Shown piece after piece: positions 43,925 to 53,209 of a stretch of 64,000 nt of DNA. A model generated the notes under the pieces. The model did not search any database and had not been told where the DNA came from. It was given only the letters and a program-made list of their open reading frames with translations. Both the position numbers and the translations under genes were made by a program. The stretch comes from Bacillota bacterium (lineage in GTDB: Bacteria; Bacillota; Clostridia; Lachnospirales; Lachnospiraceae): positions 62,001 through 126,000 of the forward strand of contig JAEZLH010000028.1 of assembly GCA_023435895.1 (NCBI GenBank), written 5' to 3'. The stretch's first letter is position 1. Each line of letters opens with the position of its first letter.

Positions 43925-46534
43925 TTATAGGATTTCTATAAAACCTTCTGTACCATTAACACGAATTCGCTGACCGTCTTTAATCAGCTTAGTCGCATTC
44001 TCTACTCCTACAACTGCCGGTAGACCATATTCCCTGGCAATTACGGCTCCATGGGTCATCTGCCCACCAATTTCAGTGACTAGGCCTTTTAAGGATACAA
44101 ATAATGGTGTCCAACTGGGGTCAGTAAAGGATGTGACCAAGATATCTCCTTCTTCTAAACTTGCGTCTTCAAGGTTTAAGATAACACGCGCTCTACCCTC
44201 TATTATTCCTGAAGAAACAGGCAGACCTACCATGGCGCCAGCAGGAATATTCTCCCTCGAGTACTGACCTGTGATAATTTCACCCTCTGAGGTGATAACA
44301 CGTGGAGGAGTTAGTTTATCATATAATTTGTACTCTTCTTCACGTTTGAGGATCATTTCGTGGTTCAGCTTGTTTGTAGCTATGACTTCACGAAGTTCTT
44401 CAAAAGTGAGGTAATAGATATCTTCTTTTTTATGAATGACTTTAGTCTGTACCAGACGATTGGCTTCTTTCATTAACGCCTGTTTATATACAAAGTATCG
44501 GCTTACCATTCCGTATTTGGGATATTCACGATAACCAATGAAATTTCGGATTTGATCAATCATTTTCTTTGTTTCTTTGGCTTTTTCTTCACCATCCGCC
44601 AGCGTAACCAATCTCGCTAATAACTCTTTTTCCTTTTCTAGCGCTTCCTTTCTGCCTCGCTCAAATTTCTGTTTGCTAGCACTCGGCTCAAAGTTTTTGA
44701 TATTACCCAAAATCATGGGGATTAGTATCGTTGGTTTTTCACTCCAACGGGTACTGGTAAGATCGATTTCTCCGGCGCATCTCATTCCGTATTTGTTAAG
44801 AAAAGATAAGATTGAGTCCCTGGTTTCCTGTCCCCCTTCAAATTTAACCAGCTCCTCTAAAAAATCATCTTTTGCATGCTGTAAATAATCAATTATTTCA
44901 GGATATGGGCGAATTACATCTGCCACATCCATTAACGCCAGACCCATTTCCGAAGTAATATTGTTCGGTACTGACCCGGAGAGTACGTCCGCTCCGTTCT
45001 TTTCCCCCAGCCACTCGCTCATTTTTTCATTGATCCAAAGGGAAGCGTTTATACCAGCCATAAACACAGCTGTGCTCTGTGGATCATATAAAATTCTCTT
45101 TAACTCCTGAATATCATCCAGTATAAAATCGATTAAATTCGTTCCTGATTTTTCTAGAATGTTTTGTTTCAATTGTTCTATTGAGGTCTGAGTTTTTTGA
45201 ATCAATTCAGAAACGATGGACGGATCGTCTTCCATTCGTACTTGAGGTTGTGCAGCTGGCTTCACCTTATTGCTATTATCTGAAGCCTGTTCTTCCTTAT
45301 CACTTGGTATACATTTTATAAAATCTCGCTCTATAATGGTCATAATTGCATCTTTTGTAAGCGGCTCAAGTTGCCTCATGTTATTTAATAACAATTTTCT
45401 ACCGTCTGTTGAAGCCAACATTGGGGCCACATCAAAAAACAACCTCCCACCCGCTTTACACCAATTCCCTGAAGATATAATCTGCATTAAAGACATTCCC
45501 AATGGTTTTATTGGGTTGGTCATCATTTGTTGATGTCCAACTGATAAATAAACATGGTTCTCTTTATCATCCCTCTCAGGAACCGGGTATAACGTAGTGA
45601 TAGGACGACTTTGAACGATGTAAAATGAATTATCCGCATAACACCACTCAATATCCTGTGGGCATCCAAAATGTTCTTCAATTCTTCTGCCCAGATGATT
45701 AAGCTCTAAAATCTGTTCCTCCGTCAGCGCTTGCTTATTCTGGTTTTCAGGCTCAATCTCCACTTCTTTAGTACCCATACCAGGAACGGCATGAATCGCT
45801 AACTTCTTGGTGGATACCTTCTTCTGGACAAGCTTACCGTTTTGCACTTTATAATTATCAGCATTCACCAGTCCTGAGACCAATGCCTCTCCAAGTCCGA
45901 AGCTGGCGTCAATGGATAATACCGCTCTATTCGAAGTTACAGGATCTGCAGTGAACAAAATTCCTGACACCTCCGGGAACACCATCTTCTGCACAACAAC
46001 GGATAAGTGGACTTTACGGTGGTCGAAGCCATTTTGAATACGGTAGGTTACAGCCCTCTCCGTAAATAGCGATGCCCAGCACTTAGCGATGTGCTTTAGA
46101 ATCGCCTCTTTGCCAATTATGTTCAGATACGTATCCTGCTGCCCTGCAAAAGAAGCAGTTGGCAAATCCTCAGCAGTTGCGCTGGAGCGTACTGCATAGG
46201 CATCATTTTCTCCATATTTCATGAGGAAGTGTGTGATCTCTTCCACCATATCCTGAGGAATAACTGTTTCTTCAATGGCTCTACGAATTTCTCCACATAG
46301 TTCACTTATTTTTCTTCTGTTATCCACATTAAGATGACACAACTGATCAAGAAGTTCATTCATCGACGAGGTTTCACCAAGCATTCTCTGAAATGCCTCT
46401 GTAGTAATACAAAAACCATCCGGTACTTGTATATCAGGTATACTGAAAAGTTCTCCCAGGTTCGCACCTTTTCCCCCAACAATCTCGATATTCGTTTTAT
46501 CCAGGTTCTGAAAACCAAGCACATAAGAACTCAT
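43925..46534 (-). CDS. rph: Rifampin phosphotransferase
   Basis: 869 residues. An N-terminal ATP-grasp domain (VGGKGANLGEL, YAVRSSATAEDLPTASFAGQ), a long central domain beginning around VYLSVGHQQMMTNPIKPLG, and a C-terminal swivelling His domain (GGQMTHGAVIAREYGLPAVV, catalytic His828) are present. The pyruvate-binding TIM barrel of PEP synthase is absent, and length and domain order match rifampin phosphotransferase (Listeria enzyme 867 residues). It inactivates rifamycins by ATP-dependent transfer of a phosphate to the ansa-chain hydroxyl. ATG 46534 follows GGAGG. It lies 63 bases downstream of a HelD gene. Confidence 0.9.
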   Translation of the reverse strand: MSSYVLGFQNLDKTNIEIVGGKGANLGELFSIPDIQVPDGFCITTEAFQRMLGETSSMNELLDQLCHLNVDNRRKISELCGEIRRAIEETVIPQDMVEEITHFLMKYGENDAYAVRSSATAEDLPTASFAGQQDTYLNIIGKEAILKHIAKCWASLFTERAVTYRIQNGFDHRKVHLSVVVQKMVFPEVSGILFTADPVTSNRAVLSIDASFGLGEALVSGLVNADNYKVQNGKLVQKKVSTKKLAIHAVPGMGTKEVEIEPENQNKQALTEEQILELNHLGRRIEEHFGCPQDIEWCYADNSFYIVQSRPITTLYPVPERDDKENHVYLSVGHQQMMTNPIKPLGMSLMQIISSGNWCKAGGRLFFDVAPMLASTDGRKLLLNNMRQLEPLTKDAIMTIIERDFIKCIPSDKEEQASDNSNKVKPAAQPQVRMEDDPSIVSELIQKTQTSIEQLKQNILEKSGTNLIDFILDDIQELKRILYDPQSTAVFMAGINASLWINEKMSEWLGEKNGADVLSGSVPNNITSEMGLALMDVADVIRPYPEIIDYLQHAKDDFLEELVKFEGGQETRDSILSFLNKYGMRCAGEIDLTSTRWSEKPTILIPMILGNIKNFEPSASKQKFERGRKEALEKEKELLARLVTLADGEEKAKETKKMIDQIRNFIGYREYPKYGMVSRYFVYKQALMKEANRLVQTKVIHKKEDIYYLTFEELREVIATNKLNHEMILKREEEYKLYDKLTPPRVITSEGEIITGQYSRENIPAGAMVGLPVSSGIIEGRARVILNLEDASLEEGDILVTSFTDPSWTPLFVSLKGLVTEIGGQMTHGAVIAREYGLPAVVGVENATKLIKDGQRIRVNGTEGFIEIL

Positions 46535-46597
46535 ATTGTTACCTCCTTCATTTACCTTCTTTGTGATTTTTGATTACAACTCTTCTGAAAAGGGGTA

Positions 46598-48748
46598 TTA
46601 TAGCAGCGGGCTACCCTCTCCCACACAGAACAGATTGAGTCTGTGAAGAGCTCTGGTACAAGCAATATACAATAGTTTTTTATCATCTTCACTGTGATAA
46701 TTCTCTTTATCCGTGTCACATATTAAAACAGCATCAAATTCCAGTCCCTTTGACATATATACCGGTATGATAAAAACTCCTTTTAAATCTGACGTACTCT
46801 CATTCTTTATTAATTGAACATCCACTTTATCTTTTAACGACTCATATAAAGATATGACATTTTTTTCAGTTTTGCAGATTAGTCCGATTGACTGATATCC
46901 CTTTTCCAAACACAAATTGATTTCTGATTGAATCCTCTCATTCAGCTTCTCCCTGTCAGCTGCTACAATGACGCTAGGCTCATCACCCTTGCGGTTAAAG
47001 CTCTTAATTTCGAAGCTTTGCTCGATGAATTTGGAACTATACATCAAAATTTCATTGGTACAGCGAAAGCTCTTATCCATGGTAGCCAAAGAAGATTTTT
47101 TCTTGTTTAGGATTTTCCTTATTTGATCATAGAGGGATAAATCTTCACTTTTTTCAAGTGTTTGATTAATATCTCCTACAATTGTATATTTAGCATTCTC
47201 AAACAATAAATTAAATATTTCATAATGAAGGGGATAGTAATCCTGTGCTTCATCAATTAATACTTGTTTTATATTTTTATAGTCCTTTGTTCCATTCAAT
47301 TTTATATTCAAATAGGCAAGAGCAGCTGCATCATCATAATATAAAAGATCGGTATCTAAATTCTCCTGTGTATAGATCAACAAATCTCCTATACAATCTG
47401 GAAGCTCTAACTCTTTGGCTAAACTATAAAAATACTCCTTATCGTTAAATAAACTTTTATATATCATTAAAGTATCAAGTTCAGAGTATTTCATCATTTC
47501 TTTTATCATTGATTTTCTTAAGTGAATTCTTTTCGCATCATAGATTAATTCTTCAATAAAATCCTCTAATAGTCTTAATCTTATCCATAAGGGCGTTTGG
47601 GTGTTTCCTACTATTCTCTCCTTTAGCACTTCTTTGGTTACAATCAGCTCACCCTCATAATAGATATCCTCAAACAGGATCCATCGATTCGGTAAATCAG
47701 AAATAAGTCGGTTCAGCATTTCTATAAATTGGTGTGAAGTTTTAAATTCTATGCTGCTTTTTATGATGTCTCTATACCCTAAGCTTAAGATTAAATTTTC
47801 TAAAAATTGATTTCTAGACTGTATCCGTTCCTTTTGCAATAGGGTGGCCAGCATATCTTCAAATACTACTGAAGTCACATTATCTTCACCAAGTTCAGGT
47901 ATTACATTGGAAATGTACTGTTCAAACAAGGTGTTCGGAGAAATAATTATGATATTATGAGCGGACAACTTCGATGCTTGACCTTGATACATTAGGTATG
48001 CAGCTCTATGAAGGGCTATGGAAGTTTTACCACTTCCTGCTACCCCTTGCACCATTAGTAAATCATTTTCCATATCCCTTATAACAATATCCTGTTCCTT
48101 CTGTATGGATTCTACAATTGTTTTCATCTTGGAAGAAGTATTATGGGACAGGAGTTTTCTTAAGAACTCATCCACAATTTGAACATCTGCATCAAAATAA
48201 TATTCCAGTATTCCATTGGTAATTTCATACTGACGCTTTAAATGAACCTCACCCGTAATCCTCCCAGCGGGTGCATCATAGTATGCCTGCCCGGTTACAA
48301 AACGGTAAAATACACTTGCTATGGGGGATCTCCAGTCATAAACAAAAGACTCGTAGGAGTTATCTTTCTTTAAGGAAGTCCGCCCGATATATATTTGTTC
48401 TGGAAAGTCTTCATCATCATATTTAAAATCAATTCGAGCAAAATAAGGGGATTTAATTAATCTTTCTAATTGTTGGATTTTATTCTCCACTGCTTCATAA
48501 TCTAATATTTTCTCTGTTACGGGATTCGCATATTGACTTAACTCAGCCAGGGCTTCAAAGGCATCGGAAGAGTATAGGTTTGCAATAGCATGTGATGTGT
48601 TTTCTCTCAGTTCCTTTTTGGCTTCAAGAATTTCCGATTTGTTCTCCTCATTTCTCTCTCGCGCTTGTTTCAGCTGCTTGTTTGCTAACGATATGGTTTC
48701 TTCTAATCTTTTTACTTCATATTCTAATTCAGACTGATTATTCTCCAT
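46598..48748 (-). CDS. helD: HelD-type RNA polymerase-associated ATPase (UvrD/Rep-like)
   Basis: 716 residues. N-terminal antiparallel coiled coil (about residues 1-60) that in HelD enters the RNA polymerase secondary channel; Walker A GVAGSGKTSIALHRAAY; Walker B LIDEAQDYYPLHY; late helicase motifs SKGLEFDAVLI and LLYIACTRALHRL. HelD proteins pull RNA polymerase off DNA and recycle it; the HelR subgroup in actinobacteria also removes bound rifamycin. Its position directly upstream of rph, in the same direction, supports a rifamycin-protection role. The promoter region at 48865-48913 carries a long palindrome. Confidence 0.9.
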   Translation of the reverse strand: MENNQSELEYEVKRLEETISLANKQLKQARERNEENKSEILEAKKELRENTSHAIANLYSSDAFEALAELSQYANPVTEKILDYEAVENKIQQLERLIKSPYFARIDFKYDDEDFPEQIYIGRTSLKKDNSYESFVYDWRSPIASVFYRFVTGQAYYDAPAGRITGEVHLKRQYEITNGILEYYFDADVQIVDEFLRKLLSHNTSSKMKTIVESIQKEQDIVIRDMENDLLMVQGVAGSGKTSIALHRAAYLMYQGQASKLSAHNIIIISPNTLFEQYISNVIPELGEDNVTSVVFEDMLATLLQKERIQSRNQFLENLILSLGYRDIIKSSIEFKTSHQFIEMLNRLISDLPNRWILFEDIYYEGELIVTKEVLKERIVGNTQTPLWIRLRLLEDFIEELIYDAKRIHLRKSMIKEMMKYSELDTLMIYKSLFNDKEYFYSLAKELELPDCIGDLLIYTQENLDTDLLYYDDAAALAYLNIKLNGTKDYKNIKQVLIDEAQDYYPLHYEIFNLLFENAKYTIVGDINQTLEKSEDLSLYDQIRKILNKKKSSLATMDKSFRCTNEILMYSSKFIEQSFEIKSFNRKGDEPSVIVAADREKLNERIQSEINLCLEKGYQSIGLICKTEKNVISLYESLKDKVDVQLIKNESTSDLKGVFIIPVYMSKGLEFDAVLICDTDKENYHSEDDKKLLYIACTRALHRLNLFCVGEGSPLL

Positions 48749-48864
48749 AGCAGAACCCCCATATTTTAATTCGGTTGGAAATCAATCTCCAAAAACCGTA
48801 AAACAACTCTATCATAACTCCCTTCGGAATAACAGTCTTGTTTTTGCAGGGTATTTATGATATT

Positions 48865-48913
48865 ATTATAGTGGGAAGAAAGGTATTGTCGTTTATATGC
48901 AATTACCTTTCTT
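48865..48913 (-). promoter_or_regulatory. helD-rph promoter with a palindrome overlapping the -35
   Basis: Minus strand TATAAT (48865-48870) with a weak -35 (ACGACA, 48887-48892, 16-base spacer). A palindrome with 10-bp perfect arms, AAGAAAGGTA (48876-48885) and TACCTTTCTT (48904-48913), extended by TTG/CAA, covers the -35. It could be an operator or, in RNA on the plus strand, a hairpin. The rest of 48914-49155 shows only a short imperfect repeat of ATCTGCTTAG near 49077-49100. Confidence 0.55.
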
Positions 48914-49155
48914 TTATATTGTGCCAATTTAATTAGTTTCATTACCTCCGTGCTTACTTTTGCAGGCGGTTGTATTCTATTAGCAGTCTAAGTAACGTAT
49001 TATTGCAGGCGCGCCAAACAATTAGATTTGGAATATGAATTACTCGAATTTTCAAAAGACTTATCCAACATGCTTATATCTGCTTAGATCTGCTTAGATT
49101 GCTTCTATTGCTTAAAAGCATAAAAATTAGATTTAAAAACTCTGTTATATTATAA

Positions 49156-49206
49156 TAAAAAAGGCTGTTACACTAACGGTCCAATCTCCGTAGTATAACA
49201 GCTTTT
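49156..49206 (-). terminator. Terminator of the lacI-ROK kinase unit
   Basis: AAAAAGGCTGTTA and TATAACAGCTTTTT form an imperfect stem around 20 nt of loop; on the minus strand T-rich sequence follows. Confidence 0.75.
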
Positions 49207-49216
49207 TCATGCTATT

Positions 49217-50089
49217 TTATTTTATGTATACCCTCTTGGCTAATTCAAAGCATCCAAGTATCGCTTGATTATCATTTAAACTAAAGGGTACGATATAATC
49301 ATCCATATCCCTCATTTCCTTTGTTTTAATATAACCGCCTAAAAGCTTGGTTACATTGCTTCGAATCAACTGCATCATCTGTTGTTGATGCATTACGCCG
49401 CCACCTAATATAATTTTTTCAGGCATGATAGTCAGTATAAAATTCACTAAAGCCTGTGCAATATAATAGGCCTCCAGTTCCCAAACTTTCGCCTCTTCTG
49501 TCAGTTCATAAGCAGGTTTACCCCATCTTTCCTCAAGAGCCGGACCGGAAGCAAGCCCTTCCAAGCAATTCTCATGATAGGGACATTTTCCTTTATAATC
49601 ATCCTCAGAATGTCTGGATAAAAGGATATGCCCTGCCTCAGGATGGAGCATGCCATGATGAAGTTTGTTATTAATACTGATTCCTACTCCAACTCCTGTT
49701 CCGATTGTGATATATATCACCGTATCCAGTCCTTTGGCACACCCAAAGGTTACTTCTCCCAAACAAGCGCAATTCACATCGGTATCCAATCCTATGGGTA
49801 TGTTGAGTTCTTTTTGTATACTTCCCACTAAGTCAAACCCTTTCCAGGACAACTTTGGTGTGTCCAAAATATACCCATAAGTTTCTGACCCCTCTTTCAC
49901 ATCAACCGGACCAAATGCTCCTATCCCCAATGCCATTATTGATTTCTCTCGAAAGAATTCTAAAATAGCTGGTATCGTCTCCTCAGGAGTTTTGGTAGGA
50001 ATGCTGATTCGCTCAAGGATTGTTCCTGTTTCATCCCCTACTGCGCATACCATTTTTGTTCCGCCTGCTTCTAATGCTCCAAATAACAT
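49217..50089 (-). CDS. ROK-family sugar kinase (fructokinase/mannokinase, GmuE-like)
   Basis: 290 residues. N-terminal phosphate loop GALEAGGTKMVCAVG, catalytic region GLDTDVNCACLGE with the base Asp, ITIGTGVGVG and the zinc-binding segment HPEAGHILLSRHSEDDYKGKCPYHENCLEG are intact. Overall similarity is to Bacillus GmuE/ScrK-type fructokinases, which also act on mannose. It starts 9 bases after the LacI gene and shares a terminator. In this cluster it would phosphorylate the free hexose (mannose, glucose or fructose) left after GH130 phosphorolysis or isomerisation. Confidence 0.9.
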   Translation of the reverse strand: MLFGALEAGGTKMVCAVGDETGTILERISIPTKTPEETIPAILEFFREKSIMALGIGAFGPVDVKEGSETYGYILDTPKLSWKGFDLVGSIQKELNIPIGLDTDVNCACLGEVTFGCAKGLDTVIYITIGTGVGVGISINNKLHHGMLHPEAGHILLSRHSEDDYKGKCPYHENCLEGLASGPALEERWGKPAYELTEEAKVWELEAYYIAQALVNFILTIMPEKIILGGGVMHQQQMMQLIRSNVTKLLGGYIKTKEMRDMDDYIVPFSLNDNQAILGCFELAKRVYIK

Positions 50090-50098
50090 TGTATCCCC

Positions 50099-51139
50099 CT
50101 AATCTTGCTTGGATATCCTCACGGATTCCCGCTCTATCAATTCTATTCCAATTACCGTATTTTCTGATAGACTATTGCGATGTCCTATTTTATATATAAT
50201 TCTCTGTACTGCACGTTTGCCCATAATTTCTTTATTAACATTCACTGTAGTCAATTTTGGTCTAACCTTTTCACACATATCAATATTATCAAAGCCTACC
50301 AGTGAAATATCTTCGGGAACCTTGTAACCCAGTGTTTGAAGTGCATTCATGAGTGCAATGGCAGCTTTATCATTGGAGCAGACAAACACTTCTGGTAATT
50401 CCGTCTGTCTTCGCACCACTTCAACAATCTTTTTATTATCATTTGCCAATACGGCTTCTTCGATATTTTCGGTAATGGAATATCTGGTGATATACTCATC
50501 AATCCAGTTCTTCTCATGACTTCCTTTTAGATTTTTCATGGCTTCTTTAAAGCCCCAGAATCGTTCTTTTATGCTTAGCGAATAATCCAGCTCTCCAAAA
50601 AATCCTATCTTTTGAAATCCCTTCTTCAAAAGATATTCTGTCAGCACAAAACCACCCATTTTATTATCGGTTAGTATACTGTCAATGCTTCTGATCAGTG
50701 AGGCATGGTCAGCTAATACAATGGGTATTCTGTATTTTTGAAGTGCTTCAATATTTTGGTCACTGATTTTTCCGATAATAATAATTCCTGAGATACGATG
50801 CTCTTCCACCATTTTCGGAATCTCCATATCCTTGTCATCAAAAAAGTGCATGAGTGCATCGAAACCATTTTTCTTTGCCTCTTCTACCACTGCATACAAT
50901 ACCCTTCCATAGAAATTCAAATCCTCAGAATACATTTTTTGCATCATAACGCATAAATTTGTGCGTGAAAAAGTTCTCACGAATTTATCTTTTTTCTCCA
51001 AATATCCTAATTCTTCTGCTGTATGTAGAATTTTAATACGCATATCATCGCTGACACCCGGCTTATTATTGAGTGCCAGCGAAACAGCATTGATTGATAC
51101 TCCATGTATTTTGGCTATTTCTTTCATCGATGGTTTCAT
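50099..51139 (-). CDS. LacI-family transcriptional regulator of the GH130 locus
   Basis: 346 residues: LacI helix-turn-helix (SMKEIAKIHGVSINAVSLAL), hinge region, and a sugar-sensing effector domain (GIIIIGKISDQNIEALQKYR, SLVGFDNIDMCEKVRPKLTT). ATG 51139 with GGAAGTGAG upstream. It lies between the GH130 gene and the ROK kinase. I did not find a repeated operator with certainty; a short palindrome TCGTA-TATT-TACGA at 55747-55760, upstream of the transport operon, is a weak candidate. Confidence 0.92.
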   Translation of the reverse strand: MKPSMKEIAKIHGVSINAVSLALNNKPGVSDDMRIKILHTAEELGYLEKKDKFVRTFSRTNLCVMMQKMYSEDLNFYGRVLYAVVEEAKKNGFDALMHFFDDKDMEIPKMVEEHRISGIIIIGKISDQNIEALQKYRIPIVLADHASLIRSIDSILTDNKMGGFVLTEYLLKKGFQKIGFFGELDYSLSIKERFWGFKEAMKNLKGSHEKNWIDEYITRYSITENIEEAVLANDNKKIVEVVRRQTELPEVFVCSNDKAAIALMNALQTLGYKVPEDISLVGFDNIDMCEKVRPKLTTVNVNKEIMGKRAVQRIIYKIGHRNSLSENTVIGIELIERESVRISKQD

Positions 51140-51244
51140 GTTGTACTCACTTCCTTAGTTCCAATTCTATTGTATTCCTGTGAAAAACTGCTCTTTTTAT
51201 CACTTTCAATCATGTTCTCTTATGATTCAATTAACTCGCATTTA

Positions 51245-52348
51245 CTAAACTCCCAGATGCCCATATAAGTCCTCTAAGGTGATTTCACAAAGACAAATGC
51301 TATCATCTGCTGCTCCATAATAAATCTTGATTTTATCCTGTTCAAGGATACAACCACAGGTAAAAACCACATTCCCGAAAAATCCATTTGTCTCATAATT
51401 CATTTCAGGCTCTAATAGAGGTTTTGTGGATTTTGCCAGTATTTTAGAAGGGTCCTCTAAATCCAGCAAAAAGGCACCGAGGCAATAACGATGATTTCTA
51501 TCCGCAGCATGATAGATTTTTACCCATCCTCTGTCCGTCTTAATCGGTGGAGCGCCTCCTCCTATTCTGCCATTTTCCCAACTCTCATCGGATACCCCGT
51601 AAAAATGACGATGTTTTCCCCAATGAATCAGATCCAGGGATTCCGAAATCCAAATATCCGGTGTACCAATTGCCTTCGGCACGGGTCTGTTGAAAGCATA
51701 ATACCTTCCATTGATTAATTCAGGAAAGATGGCAACATCCTTATTTTCCGGCAAAAAGATGATTCCTAGTCGATGAAACTCCCTAAAATCTTCTGTTGTA
51801 ATTAACGCTGTTGCAGCACCGTCACTTGATACGGCTGTATAATTGATATAATAAGTCTGACCGATTTTAGTAATTCTGGGATCTTCCATTCCCCAGCACT
51901 CTTGCTTAACGTCAGGCATGATGGCAGGCTTCTCATCCAGAATAAAATTCACACCATCCTTAGAACGAGCTAATCGCAGATGGGAGAAGGTTGTAAGGTA
52001 TACCACATTGCTGTTCCCATCCGTTCCTTTTGTAATTGTTCTTGCATCACTAAAATTAAGCTCTGGATGCTCTGATTTTCTAACAACCAATACATCAAAT
52101 TCGCTTTCCCCATTTTTATCTGTAATTACAGGAATTGCTATCACATCTTCCTCGTTAGAATCAACTGCCTCTGCAACTCTGCAAAGCAAGATATATTCCT
52201 CTTGGTATTTTGTAACGCCACAGTTAAAAATACCTTTTACCACAAAATTATCAAGGGTTGGTTTCACATTTTCAATTGTAAGTAAAGGATTTTTTTCGGA
52301 TCTATATACTCCGGCTCTATTTTTTAGTAAATTATTTTCATTCATCAT
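51245..52348 (-). CDS. Glycoside hydrolase family 130 beta-mannoside phosphorylase
   Basis: About 367 residues of a five-bladed beta-propeller. GH130 marks include ECWGMEDPRITKIGQTYYINYTA with the catalytic Asp-Pro-Arg triplet, GRIGGGAPPIKTDRGW and the C-terminal YYGAADDSICLCEI. The enzyme splits beta-mannosides with phosphate to alpha-mannose-1-phosphate. Subtype (mannosylglucose, mannobiose, beta-1,2 or beta-1,4) cannot be fixed from motifs. ATG 52348 is taken, with AGGTGG 4 bases upstream; an earlier in-frame start at 52405 overlaps the permease gene. It is the last gene of the transporter operon. It has no signal peptide. Confidence 0.9.
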   Translation of the reverse strand: MMNENNLLKNRAGVYRSEKNPLLTIENVKPTLDNFVVKGIFNCGVTKYQEEYILLCRVAEAVDSNEEDVIAIPVITDKNGESEFDVLVVRKSEHPELNFSDARTITKGTDGNSNVVYLTTFSHLRLARSKDGVNFILDEKPAIMPDVKQECWGMEDPRITKIGQTYYINYTAVSSDGAATALITTEDFREFHRLGIIFLPENKDVAIFPELINGRYYAFNRPVPKAIGTPDIWISESLDLIHWGKHRHFYGVSDESWENGRIGGGAPPIKTDRGWVKIYHAADRNHRYCLGAFLLDLEDPSKILAKSTKPLLEPEMNYETNGFFGNVVFTCGCILEQDKIKIYYGAADDSICLCEITLEDLYGHLGV

Positions 52349-52356
52349 GTAACCAC

Positions 52357-53199
52357 CTATTTTAATAAGAAATTTATGCCTTCCTTGAAATGTTTGGAGA
52401 AGCACAGAAATAATATAATAACCGGCAATGTTAGCACAACAGCTGCTGAATACATCGGTCCTGGAATTGTAGAGTTTTGATTAAATTGTGTAGAAATCAT
52501 TACATTCAAGGTTTGCATCTTAATATTGGGTGCAACCAGCATATCCCACATTAATTCATTCCATCTTGTCATAAAGATTGATAAAAATACAATGATGCTG
52601 ATTGACTTCGTAGAAGGAAGTGCTATTTTTATTAATATCTTAAATGCTCCCGCTCCGTCAATCTTTGCTGCCTCAAATAAAGCCGCGGGTACCGTTTTAA
52701 AGTAATTGATGTACATAAAGATTCCCCAGATAGAAATGATTAAGGGAAGTATCATACCCAAATAATTATTCGCCAAGGGACTAATCAACATATATCTTGG
52801 TACCAACAGTATGATAACCGGGAAAAACATCTGGAATAGTAAGGTAGAATAAATAAACCCTTTTCCCTTGTACTGCATATGTGTGGTTGCATAACCTGTC
52901 ATTAAGCCAACCAATACGGATATTGCTGCAGTGGGTATTGATACGATAAAGGAATTTAACAATGCTCTAATCCATTGAAATGCGTCGGAGGAACCGGACC
53001 CTTTACCACCTAATAGATATAAATAACTATCCATTGATATTTTCTTTGGAACTAATACTTTATCTACCATATCCCAGGGTAAAAAGGATTGCAGAACCAT
53101 ATAGTAGTATGGAAAAAGAGAAAGCACCAAAAGTACTATTGTCACGATACATATAATAATTGTGGACATCGACATTTTATTTCGTTTTGTTATCATCAT
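52357..53199 (-). CDS. CUT1 sugar ABC transporter permease (MalG-like)
   Basis: About 280 residues, six membrane helices (STIIICIVTIVLLVLSLFPYYYM first) and EAA loop EAAKIDGAGAFKILIKIALP. The start is placed at ATG 53199 after AAGAGGAGG; ATG 53220 overlaps the preceding permease gene. It is followed 8 bases later by GH130. It forms the channel with the MalF-like subunit for a manno-oligosaccharide, as judged from GH130. Confidence 0.92.
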   Translation of the reverse strand: MMITKRNKMSMSTIIICIVTIVLLVLSLFPYYYMVLQSFLPWDMVDKVLVPKKISMDSYLYLLGGKGSGSSDAFQWIRALLNSFIVSIPTAAISVLVGLMTGYATTHMQYKGKGFIYSTLLFQMFFPVIILLVPRYMLISPLANNYLGMILPLIISIWGIFMYINYFKTVPAALFEAAKIDGAGAFKILIKIALPSTKSISIIVFLSIFMTRWNELMWDMLVAPNIKMQTLNVMISTQFNQNSTIPGPMYSAAVVLTLPVIILFLCFSKHFKEGINFLLK

Positions 53200-53209
53200 G
53201 CTCCTCCTC

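Noticed and set aside
43925..46534. Phosphoenolpyruvate synthase
   Set aside because: The ATP-grasp and phospho-His domains are shared, but the pyruvate-binding barrel is missing and length and central domain match rifampin phosphotransferase.
51918..52352. Plus-strand open frame of 144 codons
   Set aside because: It is antisense to the GH130 gene, which has clear family motifs.
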